Assembly: GCF_030816485.1 (NCBI RefSeq)
Contig: NZ_JAUSYC010000001.1
Coordinates: 4,154,001-4,218,000, forward strand
Direction: 5' to 3'
Origin: Arthrobacter sp. B1I2
GTDB taxonomy: Bacteria; Actinomycetota; Actinomycetes; Actinomycetales; Micrococcaceae
Length of the DNA stretch: 64,000 nt
Of the stretch, positions 37,513-48,400 are shown piece after piece. Positions within the stretch are counted from its first letter, which is position 1; every line of letters starts with the position of its first letter. Under the pieces are notes generated by a model. It made no database searches. It saw only the letters and a list, made by a program, of their open reading frames with translations, and was not told the DNA's origin. Made by a program: the position numbers and the translations under genes.

Positions 37513-38457
37513 TTGAATTCACGCCCGCAAACAATCCAGATATTCCTCCCACAGGGAGATCCCTCCGGCATTCGCCAAGCCGAAATTACGACCCGTACGG
37601 TGCGAGTTTTTGAGGTCCCCCGGACCCAGGTGGGCGCTTTCCTGCAGACGCCTGAAGCAAATCAAGTGGGCTTGTATTTTTTGTTTGGCAGCCAGGATGA
37701 GAATACTCCTGAATGCTATGTTGGGCAGAGCGGTAATGTTGGCCGCCGGCTCGGTCAACACGTCGCGGCCAAGGACTTCTGGGAGCGCGCTTTTGTCGCC
37801 GTCTCTTTGACCAATTCCTGGACTGACACTCACGTGGGCTTCATGGAATGGAAAGCCATCCAGACTGCGGCGCTGAGCGGCCGCTACGCGCTGCTCAACG
37901 CCAACTCTGCTTCCAATCGCCATACTCCGCTCCCCCTCGAGACTGACTGTCACGAGTACTTGGAGACTATTTCCATTCTCCTCGCGACGCTGGGAAGGCC
38001 TGTGCTTCAGCCGCTCAAACGTGCCTCGGCCATCCCTGGCGTTAACCAGGAAGCCCAACAGCCGATGGATGTTCCGGCGACTTCGACAACATCCGGAGAG
38101 CGAACGTCGGAACTTCGCCTTCAGCTTCGGCAACGGGGTTGCGTCGCCGAAGGCGTCCTAAGTTCCGAAGGCCTCATAGTACTGGGTGGCAGTCAAGGCA
38201 ACGCGGTTGGTCGACCCGGAATCCCGGCAGGAATCGAGCGCATCCGGGAAAGGCTTCTAAGTCAGGGAATCGCTTCCATAGTTGACGGCATTTTTGTCAT
38301 GAACCGCGATCACCTCTTCAGCTCCCCGAGTTATGCCGCGGGCGCCCTCGTAGGCAGCGCCCAGAATGGACGGACCGCTTGGAGAGATGCTACGGGGAGA
38401 ACGCTAAAGGAAATCGAGGAGCTGCAATTTGTCGAGACCAGAGAGGCCACGGACTGA
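37513..38457 (+). CDS. GIY-YIG nuclease with C-terminal DUF4357
   Basis: 314 residues from a TTG at 37513 spaced 7 bases from GGAG; a TTG at 37507 is the alternative. GLYFLFG...CYVGQSGNVGRRLGQH is the GIY-YIG core (G-L-Y ... Y-V-G, then the catalytic Arg in GRRLGQH and a Glu in FMEWKAIQ). Residues ~255-305 (FSSPSYAAGALVGSAQNGRT-AW) match DUF4357. GIY-YIG/DUF4357 proteins often travel with type I RM genes. The gene ends two bases before hsdR, so it is part of the operon; the role, perhaps an additional nuclease, is inferred. Confidence 0.8.
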   Translation: MNSRPQTIQIFLPQGDPSGIRQAEITTRTVRVFEVPRTQVGAFLQTPEANQVGLYFLFGSQDENTPECYVGQSGNVGRRLGQHVAAKDFWERAFVAVSLTNSWTDTHVGFMEWKAIQTAALSGRYALLNANSASNRHTPLPLETDCHEYLETISILLATLGRPVLQPLKRASAIPGVNQEAQQPMDVPATSTTSGERTSELRLQLRQRGCVAEGVLSSEGLIVLGGSQGNAVGRPGIPAGIERIRERLLSQGIASIVDGIFVMNRDHLFSSPSYAAGALVGSAQNGRTAWRDATGRTLKEIEELQFVETREATD

Positions 38458-38460
38458 CCT

Positions 38461-41400
38461 ATGGCACAGCACAATGAAGTGACGTTCGAAGATGAAATCT
38501 GCCTAGCCCTCGCGGCGCAGGGGTGGATTTATGAACCGCATCGAGCGGCAGGCGAGCTCTATGATGCCACTCGGGCCCTCGTCCCCGAGGATGTCCTCGC
38601 GTGGCTAGAGGACACGCAGCCGGAGCAACTGGCCAAGGTCTTGAAGCCTGCGGACTCCCCTGCCGAACACGAGATCGCTAAGCGGCTGCTTCTTGACCGG
38701 CTCTGCAAGGTCCTTGATAAGCCGGCCGCCAAGGAAGCGGGCATGCTCTCGGTCCTGCGCACCGGGTTCAAGGACGTCGCAGCGAAGTTCGAGATGTGCC
38801 AGTTCAAACCCGCCATGGGCCTCAACCCGGAGACCCTCGACCGCTACGGCAAGGTGCGCCTCCGGGTGATCCGGCAGGTCCACTACTCCACCGTTGACAC
38901 CATGAAGAGCATCGACCTGGTGCTGTTCGTGAACGGCCTGCCGGTGGCGACCATCGAGCTCAAGACGGACTTCACGCAGAACATCAATGACGCCGTCGAG
39001 CAGTACCGCAAGGACCGGCTGCCCCGCAACGGCAAGAACAAAGACGAGCCGCTCCTGTCCTTCGGGCGCCGCGCACTGGTGCACTTCGCCGTCAGCAACG
39101 ATGAGATCCAGATGACTACCGAGCTGAAGGGCAAGGACACCCATTTCCTGCCCTTTAACCTGGGCAATGACGGCCGCGCCGGAAACCCAGTCAACCCGAA
39201 GGGTTCGGCCACGAGCTACCTGTGGGAACAGGTGCTGCAGCGCGACTCCTGGCTGAACATTATCGGCAAGTTCCTGCACCTGCAGATTAGCGACAAAACC
39301 AACCCCGTCACCGGGGAACGTGAAGTCCGCAAATCCTTGCTTTTCCCGCGGTACCACCAGTGGGACGTCGTCAACAAGCTCATCGAGACTGCCCGCGCCG
39401 AAGGCCCGGGCCACCGCTACCTGGTACAGCACTCCGCCGGCTCCGGCAAGACTAACTCCATCGCCTGGACCGCTCACCAGCTCAGCTCTCTCCACGGAGC
39501 CGGCAACGAGAAGAACTTCGACTCCGTGATCGTCGTGACTGACCGGACCGTGCTGGACGCCCAGCTGCAGGACGCGATCTACCAGATCGAGCACAAGTCC
39601 GGCGTCGTGGTTCCCATCCGCGGCAACGCCGGCTCCAAGTCCGCCGAACTCACCGCCGCACTGGTGGCGCGGACGCCGATCATCATCGTCACCATCCAGA
39701 CCTTCCCCTTCGCACTGAAGGCCATCGCCGAATCGCAGGCGCTCACGGGCCGGAACTTCGCCATCATCGCGGACGAGGCTCACTCCTCACAGACCGGCTC
39801 CACGGCGAACAAGCTGAAGAAGGTGCTCTCCGCAGAGGAACTGGCGGACGTCAACGACGGCGGCGAGTTCGACGTCGAGGCCTATCTGGCCGCCGAGATG
39901 GCCGAACGGGCCGATGCCAAAAACATCAGCTACTTCGCGTTCACCGCCACCCCCAAGGCCAAAACCCTAGAGTTGTTCGGCCGCAAGGGTCCGGACGGGC
40001 TGCCGCAGGCGTTCCACTTGTATTCCATGCAGCAGGCAATCGAGGAGCGGTTCATCCTGGACGTCCTGCAGAACTACACCAGCTACAAGGTGGCCTACCG
40101 GCTGACCCACGAGGGCCGGGACTACGACTCAGACGACTCCCAAGTGGAGAAGTCTGAGGCGCTGAAGTCCCTGATGAACTGGGTGAAACTGCACCCCTAC
40201 AACATCAGCCAGAAGGTCCAGGTGATCGTGGAGCACTTCCGCGCCAACGTCGCCTGGCGCCTCGACGGCAAGGCAAAGGCCATGGTAGTCACTGGCTCCC
40301 GCAAGGAAGCGGTCCGCTACAAACTCGCTATCGACAAATACATCCACGACGCCGGCTACTCCAACCTGGGCACCATGGTCGCCTTCTCCGGCGAAGTGAA
40401 CGACGACGAATCCGGCCCCGAGGCGTTCACCGAGCTCAACATGAACCCCGGACTCAAGGGGCGCACGCTCCCGGAAGCCTTCTCCACGGACGAGTACAAG
40501 ATCATGCTGGTGGCCAACAAGTTCCAGACCGGCTTCGACCAGCCACTGCTCGTCGCCATGTACGTAGACAAAAAGCTCTCCGGGGTCTCCGCCGTGCAGA
40601 CGCTGTCCCGGCTCAACCGCACCGCCGTGGGCAAGGACCAGACCTTTGTGCTGGACTTCGTCAACGATCCGGACGAAATCCTTGCTTCCTTCCAGCCGTA
40701 CTTCCGTGAGGCCGCGCTGGACGGCGTCTCCGATCCTAATGTGGTGCACGATCTCCAAGCCAAGCTCGACGCCGCGCAGATCTACCTTGAGTCCGAGGTG
40801 GACGGACTGGTTAGGTCCTATGTACTGGAGGAAGGCAACAACGCACTCTCCGGCTGGGTTGCACCGGCGAAGTCGCGCTTCAACACCCGGTACAACACGG
40901 CAGTGGCTGAGGGAGACAAGACCGCCCAGGACGAGTTGGACCTATTCCGGAAGGATCTCGGTTCATTTGTGCGGGCCTACGACTTTCTCTCGCAAATCGT
41001 CGACTTCGCCGACACTGATCTCGAGAAACGCTCGATTTACTACAAGCATCTTTTGCCGGTCCTGCGCGTAAACGACGCGAAGGTGGCGCTTGACCTTTCC
41101 GGCGTGGTGCTCGCTAAATACGCCCTCAAGGACAAAGGGCAGGCCCAACTGCAGCTCTCAGGCGAGGATGCGCTACTCACGCCTCCGACCGACGTCGGCA
41201 CCGGGCAGGCGAAGGACCCGGTTCTGGCGACGTGGGAGGAAATCATCCAGCAGGCCAACCTGCCATTCGAAGGCGAGGAACTGGACGCCGTGGCGCACTT
41301 TGTGGAAGGTGTGCGACGGGAGTTGGTGAAGAACGAGACGCTGCAAAAACAGGCAAAGAACAACACACGAAGCCATTTCAACTCCAGTCCTGAACTCCAC

Positions 41401-41538
41401 GGGGCAGTGAGCACAGCAGTCATCAACTCGATGGAAAGCCACCGTAACTTGAGCATCCAAGCGTTGGGCGACAAGACCAAGATGCGGGCCTTGCTCAAAA
41501 TGTTGAGCGAGCTGGTTTACGAGGACATGCGGTCATGA
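38461..41538 (+). CDS. hsdR: Type I restriction endonuclease subunit HsdR
   Basis: 1025 residues. It has the N-terminal PD-(D/E)xK nuclease (IDLVLFVNGLPVATIELKTDF, with D...E-L-K), a SF2 motor with Walker A QHSAGSGKTNSI at ~322 and D-E-A-H at ~438 (IIADEAHSSQTG), helicase motif QTGFDQPLLVAMYVDKKL, and a C-terminal helical HsdM-binding part. It translocates DNA and cuts non-methylated DNA far from the recognition site. Last core gene of the hsd operon; it overlaps the next small gene by ATGA. Confidence 0.95.
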   Translation: MAQHNEVTFEDEICLALAAQGWIYEPHRAAGELYDATRALVPEDVLAWLEDTQPEQLAKVLKPADSPAEHEIAKRLLLDRLCKVLDKPAAKEAGMLSVLRTGFKDVAAKFEMCQFKPAMGLNPETLDRYGKVRLRVIRQVHYSTVDTMKSIDLVLFVNGLPVATIELKTDFTQNINDAVEQYRKDRLPRNGKNKDEPLLSFGRRALVHFAVSNDEIQMTTELKGKDTHFLPFNLGNDGRAGNPVNPKGSATSYLWEQVLQRDSWLNIIGKFLHLQISDKTNPVTGEREVRKSLLFPRYHQWDVVNKLIETARAEGPGHRYLVQHSAGSGKTNSIAWTAHQLSSLHGAGNEKNFDSVIVVTDRTVLDAQLQDAIYQIEHKSGVVVPIRGNAGSKSAELTAALVARTPIIIVTIQTFPFALKAIAESQALTGRNFAIIADEAHSSQTGSTANKLKKVLSAEELADVNDGGEFDVEAYLAAEMAERADAKNISYFAFTATPKAKTLELFGRKGPDGLPQAFHLYSMQQAIEERFILDVLQNYTSYKVAYRLTHEGRDYDSDDSQVEKSEALKSLMNWVKLHPYNISQKVQVIVEHFRANVAWRLDGKAKAMVVTGSRKEAVRYKLAIDKYIHDAGYSNLGTMVAFSGEVNDDESGPEAFTELNMNPGLKGRTLPEAFSTDEYKIMLVANKFQTGFDQPLLVAMYVDKKLSGVSAVQTLSRLNRTAVGKDQTFVLDFVNDPDEILASFQPYFREAALDGVSDPNVVHDLQAKLDAAQIYLESEVDGLVRSYVLEEGNNALSGWVAPAKSRFNTRYNTAVAEGDKTAQDELDLFRKDLGSFVRAYDFLSQIVDFADTDLEKRSIYYKHLLPVLRVNDAKVALDLSGVVLAKYALKDKGQAQLQLSGEDALLTPPTDVGTGQAKDPVLATWEEIIQQANLPFEGEELDAVAHFVEGVRRELVKNETLQKQAKNNTRSHFNSSPELHGAVSTAVINSMESHRNLSIQALGDKTKMRALLKMLSELVYEDMRS

Positions 41539-42077
41539 CCACGGGATGGGAATGGGTTGAGATCGGCGCACAGTTCGCGACCATCGTGACTGCGTTGGCG
41601 GTGTTCCTTGCTCTGCTGCAGTTGACTCACGGTCGCACGGCAAAGCACCGCGACTTCGAAAACCTCTATGTACAGCGCTACTGGAATTTGATGGACCGGT
41701 TCGAAGGAAATCCCTGGACGGCGACGTCGGTCGATGACCTTGTTGAAAGCGACAGATCCAGGGTCTCGGCCTACCTCCAGCTGTGTGAGGATGAACTCGA
41801 TCTGCGACGCAATGGCTTCATTTCAACGAAGACGTGGGGAATTTGGGTCGACGGCATGAAGAGTCAGTGCGCTCGCCCGGCTTACAAAGACGCCTTGAAC
41901 GTGATGGAACCGGCCGAGCTCCCTGCGCTGCGCGACTTTCTCGACAACGGAAACGATGACCCCTTGAAGATGAACTGGTTCGTGAAGTGGTGGACGGGTA
42001 TCGGCAACACTGGCCGAGAACCAGCCACAAGGCGATCAATTGCGGCCGAAGAAGAACGGGAAGCGGCCAGATCCTAA
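41535..42077 (+). CDS. Small membrane-anchored protein following hsdR
   Basis: 180 residues, ATG within the hsdR stop (ATGA), so coupled to it. One N-terminal membrane segment (IGAQFATIVTALAVFLALLQL) is followed by a cytosolic helical domain (RDFENLYVQRYWNLMDRF, YLQLCEDELDLRRNGFIST-KTW). The pattern is common in small proteins that travel with defence genes, but I cannot name the family. It may tether or regulate the restriction complex. Confidence 0.6.
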   Translation: MTTGWEWVEIGAQFATIVTALAVFLALLQLTHGRTAKHRDFENLYVQRYWNLMDRFEGNPWTATSVDDLVESDRSRVSAYLQLCEDELDLRRNGFISTKTWGIWVDGMKSQCARPAYKDALNVMEPAELPALRDFLDNGNDDPLKMNWFVKWWTGIGNTGREPATRRSIAAEEEREAARS

Positions 42078-42357
42078 TTCGTCGCCGGGTTGAGAACGCG
42101 CAGGTTTCGTGGCCTCACCTTCCCTATGTTGACACCCGCAATCGTGACCGGAAACGCCTGCCTATCGAAGAGCCGCGTTGCTTTCACTGGAGGGTCGGCA
42201 TTGCCTCAACACCAAGGATTCGCTCAAAAATGTCGCAGCTTCTCCCGCACTAAGTCCCCGTGCCCTAATGTGCATAGTGGGGGGACAAGTCGTGGTCGCG
42301 AACGGCCCTCCAACGCCAACCGTTCGCCAACTAAGCAGAAGTGAGTCCACGCACCCT
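42078..42357. other. Intergenic region before the DUF6361 operon
   Basis: Shift to AT-richer sequence. CTAATGTGCATAGTG around 42257-42280 is the best promoter-like stretch. The DUF6361 frame is open upstream to 42178, but that part has no conserved content. Confidence 0.4.
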
Positions 42358-43566
42358 ATGGCTTCCCTCATCTCCTGGCTCGATGCATCAACCGAGGAAA
42401 ACTCGAAGATGCGCGAGCTCGTCAAGCTGTTCGGCACGCCGGAAACCACCGACGACCTCGGCATGGGCCAGCTCCGGGACGTGATCAGCAACAGCCTGTT
42501 TCCCGGCACTTCCGTCCTGCACCTCGGCGCGCGCTACATGCTGCTTGTCCCCTGGGCCTACCAAACCGCTCACCGCGGCACCAGAAACCCTGATGACGTT
42601 CGGAAGCGGTCCGAGGAATCAGAGCGGCAGTTGATCGGCCGGTTCAAGGAACTGGGCGTGGAGAGTTTCATCGGCCGCGATGCGGGCAAAAACGTGCAGC
42701 AGCTTCCCTCTGCGGCTTACTGGTCGGCGCTTCGCCGATACGGGATCGTGAACCCAGAAACAGATCGCGCCGCCGTCGCGCAACTCATATGCGCCGAGAC
42801 CCCTTCCCCTGAGGAAGGCGAAAACGCCTACTACATCTGGGATCCAAGCCTGCCAAAACCTCCGGAAGGCTTTCCGCAGTCCGATGAGAACGGGCTGACG
42901 CTGTCCCACGATGAGGCCCGTTGGCTCCAGGAGCGGATCCTCACCACTTGCCAAGGCACCTTGCTGGCACACGTCGTTGGCTCCGCGACCAGTCCCGAAC
43001 CAAAGTCGTGGGCACCTTGGGTTGACCCTGCGTGCCGCAGTGCGGAGGGCGAACCGGCGCAATGGCTCAAAGATGCTGAAGCATTCTCTTTCATTCACAA
43101 CGGCGCCACCATCCTCTATCAGCACCTTATTGCGGAACTATCAGGCCAGACCTTCTCCAATGAGGCAAACCCCCTGGAGTCAACACAGAAACTACTCGGG
43201 GGATGGGAAGAACGCCGCGACAGCAAGCGCGGACTCCTCGCCAACTGGGACATCGAGGATTACCTCGGCCGTGCCAAAACCCTGAACAAGGGCATTAACA
43301 GCAACACTGCGGACTTCGCTCGGGCCATGCTCGCCGCCGCCGTCAGCGCAGAAAAGCTGATCGACAACGCAGACTTCCGCGCCGCGGTCGAAACCCGGGA
43401 GAAGCTGATGAAGAAGTCCAACTCACGCTTCCGCAACGAACGCCGGCTCCGCGCATGGCAACCCTCAACCCAAGTTGCGTCGCTGACCTTCCGCTGGACC
43501 CAAGTCCGCCGCAACGTACTGGATATTCATGCCGGGCTGGCCCGGGAAGGACAGGCCAATGCTTAA
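42358..43566 (+). CDS. DUF6361 family protein
   Basis: 402 residues from the ATG at 42358, chosen because MASLISWLDASTEENSKMREL is the conserved start of this family. Other family-like stretches are ELVKLFGTPETTDDLGMGQLRD, FPGTSVLHLGARYMLLVPW and a DIEDYLGRAKTL block. No catalytic motif is visible. It overlaps the downstream PLD-like gene by 8 bases. DUF6361 genes are, to my knowledge, typically followed by a PLD-like gene and a large helicase gene, a conserved but poorly characterised trio that fits a defence role. Confidence 0.8.
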   Translation: MASLISWLDASTEENSKMRELVKLFGTPETTDDLGMGQLRDVISNSLFPGTSVLHLGARYMLLVPWAYQTAHRGTRNPDDVRKRSEESERQLIGRFKELGVESFIGRDAGKNVQQLPSAAYWSALRRYGIVNPETDRAAVAQLICAETPSPEEGENAYYIWDPSLPKPPEGFPQSDENGLTLSHDEARWLQERILTTCQGTLLAHVVGSATSPEPKSWAPWVDPACRSAEGEPAQWLKDAEAFSFIHNGATILYQHLIAELSGQTFSNEANPLESTQKLLGGWEERRDSKRGLLANWDIEDYLGRAKTLNKGINSNTADFARAMLAAAVSAEKLIDNADFRAAVETREKLMKKSNSRFRNERRLRAWQPSTQVASLTFRWTQVRRNVLDIHAGLAREGQANA

Positions 43567-45439
43567 TCCAGCAAACAGGCAGGCACTCACCCAACAACTG
43601 CGCCCGCCAGCCGGATTCCGGCTCGTCCATGCCGTGGGCACCACCTTCACGCTGGACATGACCAGCGCGCTGTCGGTACCGCTAAGCTTCGTCGCCGGTT
43701 CCGGAGAAGAATTCACCAACCCGGTGGCGGTTCTCAGTGCCCTGCGTAAAGTCTCCGACCGCGTAGACATCTTCTGCCAGGCCGGTCACATCAAGGCGCC
43801 TTCGGACGCCTCCGACCTGCTCGCACTGCTGGAACCCATGGTCCACCAGGTCAGCGTCAAGCGCGGATTGTTCCACCCCAAAGTCTGGCTCCTTGAATTC
43901 GAGAACGACGACGAGCGCCGCTACCGCTTCCTGTGCAGCAGCCGCAACCTCACCACCGACGCCAGCTGGGACCTCCTCGTCCGGCTGGACGGTCAGCCAG
44001 TACGGGACAGCGAGGACGCGGGTCCCGACAGCGGGCCCCTGGCACGCTTCATCGCCGGGCTTCCCAGCCTCTGCACGGTAAAGCCCGACGCCGACCGGCT
44101 GGCCAGGGTGCGCGGCCTCGCCTCCCGCCTGGCGAATGTCCGCTGGGACCTGCCCGAGGACATCCAGCGTCTGGCGTTCCGTCCAATGGGCATGGGAGAA
44201 GACTTCGAACAGGGCTCGATTGTGGCCCACCTCCGAGACCCAGAGAACTTCATTGCGCTGAACAACAAAACGGGGAACGCAGCCTTCCTGGGACGCGACA
44301 AGCTGGTCATCTCGCCATTTTTGGACGACCGGCTGATCGGCCGGCTGCAGGACCGCTGGACAGAGAACCTCTACGTCTACTCGCGAGGCGACCAGCTGGA
44401 CCTGCTCAACGAGAAGACCGTGGCGGACACCCGGACGTCCTTTCACGCGTTTGACGAGCTCGGCATCCCGGAGTCGGCGGACTCTGGCTTGAGCGAGATG
44501 GCCGAGTCCGGGAGTCAGAAGCTTGCCGATGATCTGACCGGCCTGCACGCCAAGGCGTACTTCTGCGACTACGACCACTTCACCTATGCACTCTTGGGTT
44601 CCGCTAACGCCACTGAGGCGGGTTTCACCAAGAACGTTGAATTCCTGCTGGAGATGCGCGGAGCCAAGAAGCGCCTGGGCGTGCAGCGAATCAGGGAAAG
44701 CATGAAGGACGTTCCCTTCGCGGTTTATGACGGCACGGGCGGCCAAACCCGTTCGGAGGAAGACAAGGCAGCCTTCTGGCTGGAGAACGCCCTGCGGGAG
44801 GCCGCAGCGCACCGGTTCCTCCTCGACGCCGTCCCCGACGACGGACCCAAGAACGCCTTCACAGTGACCGTCTCACATGACTGGTCACCGAAGCCTGAGT
44901 TCACCGCGACGCTGAGGCTCCTCTCCCTCCCCCACCCGAGCGCCGTCGTCGAACCTTCCTCTGGGCCGCACGGCCATTCCTTCCACGACATACCGCTCGC
45001 AGACGTGACCCCTTACCTGGTGCTCACGCTCGAGGACCAGGAAGCTCGACTGTCCAAGAGCACAGTGATCCAGGGCAGCCTGCGGACCGACCCGGCGGGG
45101 CGGCTGGACGAGATCGTTGCGCGCCAGCTGGACGATCCGCAGAAGCTCCGCCAGTTCCTGCTGCTGTTCCTCACGCCCGAGGATGCTCTGCCTGGGTCGG
45201 GAACCGGCGCCGGATGGTTCGCGAGTTCCGGATTCGGGGACGGATCTATCGCCGGCCTTTTCGAGGCGATGGTGGGAGCTATGGCGGGCCCGGACGCTTT
45301 GTCCGTGTTTCCGGACCTGAAGGTCGTCATGGACCGGCTGCTCGCCCTTCGCGGCGATGATCCGGAGATTCAACAGCTGCACGCACTGTGGACGGCGGCC
45401 ACGGACGCACTAGACATCGGGGAACTTCATGGGGTTTGA
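43559..45439 (+). CDS. Phospholipase D-like nuclease with two HKD half-sites
   Basis: 626 residues from the ATG at 43559, overlapping DUF6361. The first PLD motif is LFHPKVWLLEF ... FLCSSRNLT at ~105-130; the second is LHAKAYFCDYDHFTYALLGSANAT at ~329-355. The paired H-x-K and S-x-N would form one active site, as in the PLD-family nucleases of helicase-linked systems such as DISARM DrmC. It likely cuts DNA or RNA. It overlaps the next helicase gene by 11 bases. Highly GC-rich, like the backbone. Confidence 0.82.
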   Translation: MLNPANRQALTQQLRPPAGFRLVHAVGTTFTLDMTSALSVPLSFVAGSGEEFTNPVAVLSALRKVSDRVDIFCQAGHIKAPSDASDLLALLEPMVHQVSVKRGLFHPKVWLLEFENDDERRYRFLCSSRNLTTDASWDLLVRLDGQPVRDSEDAGPDSGPLARFIAGLPSLCTVKPDADRLARVRGLASRLANVRWDLPEDIQRLAFRPMGMGEDFEQGSIVAHLRDPENFIALNNKTGNAAFLGRDKLVISPFLDDRLIGRLQDRWTENLYVYSRGDQLDLLNEKTVADTRTSFHAFDELGIPESADSGLSEMAESGSQKLADDLTGLHAKAYFCDYDHFTYALLGSANATEAGFTKNVEFLLEMRGAKKRLGVQRIRESMKDVPFAVYDGTGGQTRSEEDKAAFWLENALREAAAHRFLLDAVPDDGPKNAFTVTVSHDWSPKPEFTATLRLLSLPHPSAVVEPSSGPHGHSFHDIPLADVTPYLVLTLEDQEARLSKSTVIQGSLRTDPAGRLDEIVARQLDDPQKLRQFLLLFLTPEDALPGSGTGAGWFASSGFGDGSIAGLFEAMVGAMAGPDALSVFPDLKVVMDRLLALRGDDPEIQQLHALWTAATDALDIGELHGV

Positions 45440-48400
45440 CGCAGCGCCTGCACTGGACGGCCTCCGCGGCTTCCAGCGCCGGACAGTGGAACACGTCTTC
45501 AAGCGCCTGTACCTGGACGACCAGCCGGCGGACCGCTTCCTTGTGGCCGACGAGACCGGCCTGGGCAAGAGCATGGTGGCCCGCGGCGTCATCGCGAAGG
45601 CCATTGAGCGGCTCGACCAGCGGGACTCCGGTGTGGACCGAATCGACGTCGTCTACGTTTGTTCCAACGCAGACCTGGCTAAGCAGAATCTCAGCCGGCT
45701 GAACGTCACGGGCCAGAAGGACATCATCGAGTCTGGACGGCTTACACTGCTGCCCACCGAGTTAGCCAAGCTCAATGCCCCGGCGGCGCCCGGGACCCGC
45801 AAGCGCGTCAACTTCATTTCGCTGACACCGGGTACTTCGTTCAACGTGGGAGGCGCCACGGGGCAGGCACGGGAACGTGCCGTGCTCTTCCGCATCCTGG
45901 CGCAACTCGGAGTCATTAGCGAGGAGCAGCATTCCGACACCGTTGAGCTTCTTCGCGCTGGCTCCTCCACCGAGCGATTCGCTCGCCGCGTGCAATACAT
46001 GCACGAGCAATTCCCGGGTGGCTTTTCCGTAGCGGTAAGGAACCGTTTCCGGACTATTGCCCACCAGAGCGGCAATCTACCCGCGTTCCGCAAAGCCCTC
46101 CGTGATGCTTCGCGCGAAGGAGCTAATGCTGTTCGGCCCCGCATGAGCGCCATTATCGGTGGCCTACGGGGAGACCTCGCCCAGGCAGGCCTGGATTGCC
46201 TGGAACCGGACCTGATCATTCTCGATGAGTTCCAGCGCTTCCGCGATTTGCTCTACTCCCCCGGCAACGCGCTGGACGAGGGGGATGCCGCCGCAGAGCT
46301 CGCCCGGCAATTCCTCAATTACAAGGGGGCCAAGCTCATCCTGCTCTCGGCTACGCCTTATAAGGCGCACACGGCTGCGAACGACGCCGACGGCGACGAT
46401 CACGCCGCGGACTTCCGGCAGCTGCTGCGGTTCCTGAGCAGCGAGCGTTCCGGGTATATGGAAAGCCTCGAGGCGGATCTGGACGACCGGCGGACGCAGC
46501 TGCTCAAGCAGGTACCGGACGATGCGCTGACCGAACGGATCGAAGCCCGGCTGAAGATGTTTATGGCCCGAACGGAGCGCCCGCAGCTGGGCAAGGACGA
46601 CATGCTGTCCGTGATCGAGATGGCGCCTACCGATGTCCGGGCTACTGACCTTGCGAGCTACAAGTCTCTCTCCGGATTGTTCCGCGCCACCCGCACGGGC
46701 AATCCCATGGAGTATTGGAAGTCCGTGCCGATGTTCGCCCACTTCCTCACGGACTACAAGGTGGGCAGGATGCTGGACGGGCGGATCCAATGCGACCGCG
46801 AAGCCGTTGACCCGGTGCTGCCGGCGCTGACCACGATCGACGCGGATGCCTACCGCCGCTTTGGCGCGGTGGAAACCGACAACGCGAAGTTCAGGGCCGT
46901 GCGGGACCACACCGTTGGGCAAGGCTGGTGGAAGCTGCTGTGGATGCCGCCGTCGTTCCCCTACGTTGAGCCTTCCGGGGCTTTCGCCGGAGTTGGAGCT
47001 GCCGTCACCAAGCAGCTGGTCTTCTCCGCGTGGAACGCCGCTCCGACGGCGATCACCACGATGCTCTCCTACGAGGCTGAACGGCAAATTCTTGAGGGGT
47101 CTCCGCTGCATGGAGAGAACACCGCTGATGCCCGCAAGCGTTTCCGTGGTCGTCTGCGGTTCCGTGTCCGCGAAGGCGAACCGCAGGCTATGTCCACCTT
47201 GGCGTTGTTCATTCCCCATGCTGCCCTTGCCTTGGTTGGTGATCCATTAGAGAGCGCGTCCATGAGTGGCTTTGCGGTGCCCGCCGACGTTGTACGGGAT
47301 GCTGCGGCCACCGCCGGCGACACCATAGTGGGCGGCACGGCCGTCGACCCTGCAAGCCGCCTCGGCGCATGGGCTTCCTATTTCGCAGTTCCGGGCGCTC
47401 TGCCGGACGAGTGGAAGAATGATGCCAAGCTGGCGATGCGGGAGCTCAGGCAGCTGGACGAATTCACCCAGCAGCAAGGTAAGGCCAGCGAGGGCGGGGA
47501 AGCCGACCACGAAGGCGGTTCCGAGGCCGGGCTCTACCTTGCCCACGTTGACCGGATGCTAGAGGCGGCTGCCGGTGAGCCAGCTTGGGAGGGCGGGATT
47601 GAAGACCTGGCCGTCAATTCTCCGGCTAACTGTGTTTATAGGGCCCTGCGGCGCATTGTTCCTGATGACTTCGACGGTGCCGAGCTGTGGAAGGCGGCCG
47701 TTTTCGCTGCGACAGGTCTCCGCACGCTGTTCAACCGCCTTGATGTAACCGAGCTGCTGGACAAGCTCCATGCTGAGGGGGACTACTGGCAGAAGGTCCT
47801 GCGCTACTGCGAAGCAGGTAACCTCCAAGCCGTGCTGGACGAGTACGTCTTCCAGCTCCGCAGCCAGCAGGGCCCGGAGACTATCGACCAGGATCAGCTG
47901 TGGGCGCTGGCAGGCGACATCAGGCGGGCACTGTCCCTGAAGCCGGCGCAGATGCTCGCCAAGTACCCGGACGGCTCTGAGGAGGATCTCCGGATGGGTG
48001 TTCGCTTCGCCGTGAGGTACAGCAACGCCAAGACGGACGACGGCGACAGCAACCGTATGCCCGACGTTCGGCGAGCGTTCAACAGCCCGTTCTGGCCGTT
48101 CGTCTTAGCCTCCACGTCAGTGGGGCAAGAGGGCATCGATTTCCATTGGTGGGCGCATTCGGTGATCCATTGGAACGTGCCTGGCAATCCGGTTGACTTC
48201 GAGCAGCGGGAGGGCCGGGTGCACCGATACTTGGGGCATGCGGTGCGGAAGAACGTTGCTGCTGCCCATGGTGCCGCGGTAATGAAGCCTGGGGTGACGG
48301 ACCCATGGGGAACATTATTCGGAGTCGCAGCGGCCGACATCGCTGCTCAACCTGAGACAGCCAGCACTGAGTTTGCTCCTCATTGGATTCATCCTGGAGC

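Noticed and set aside
43682..44812. 376-codon minus-strand frame inside the PLD gene
   Set aside because: It is antisense to a motif-rich coding region; the product has no recognisable domain and no RBS.
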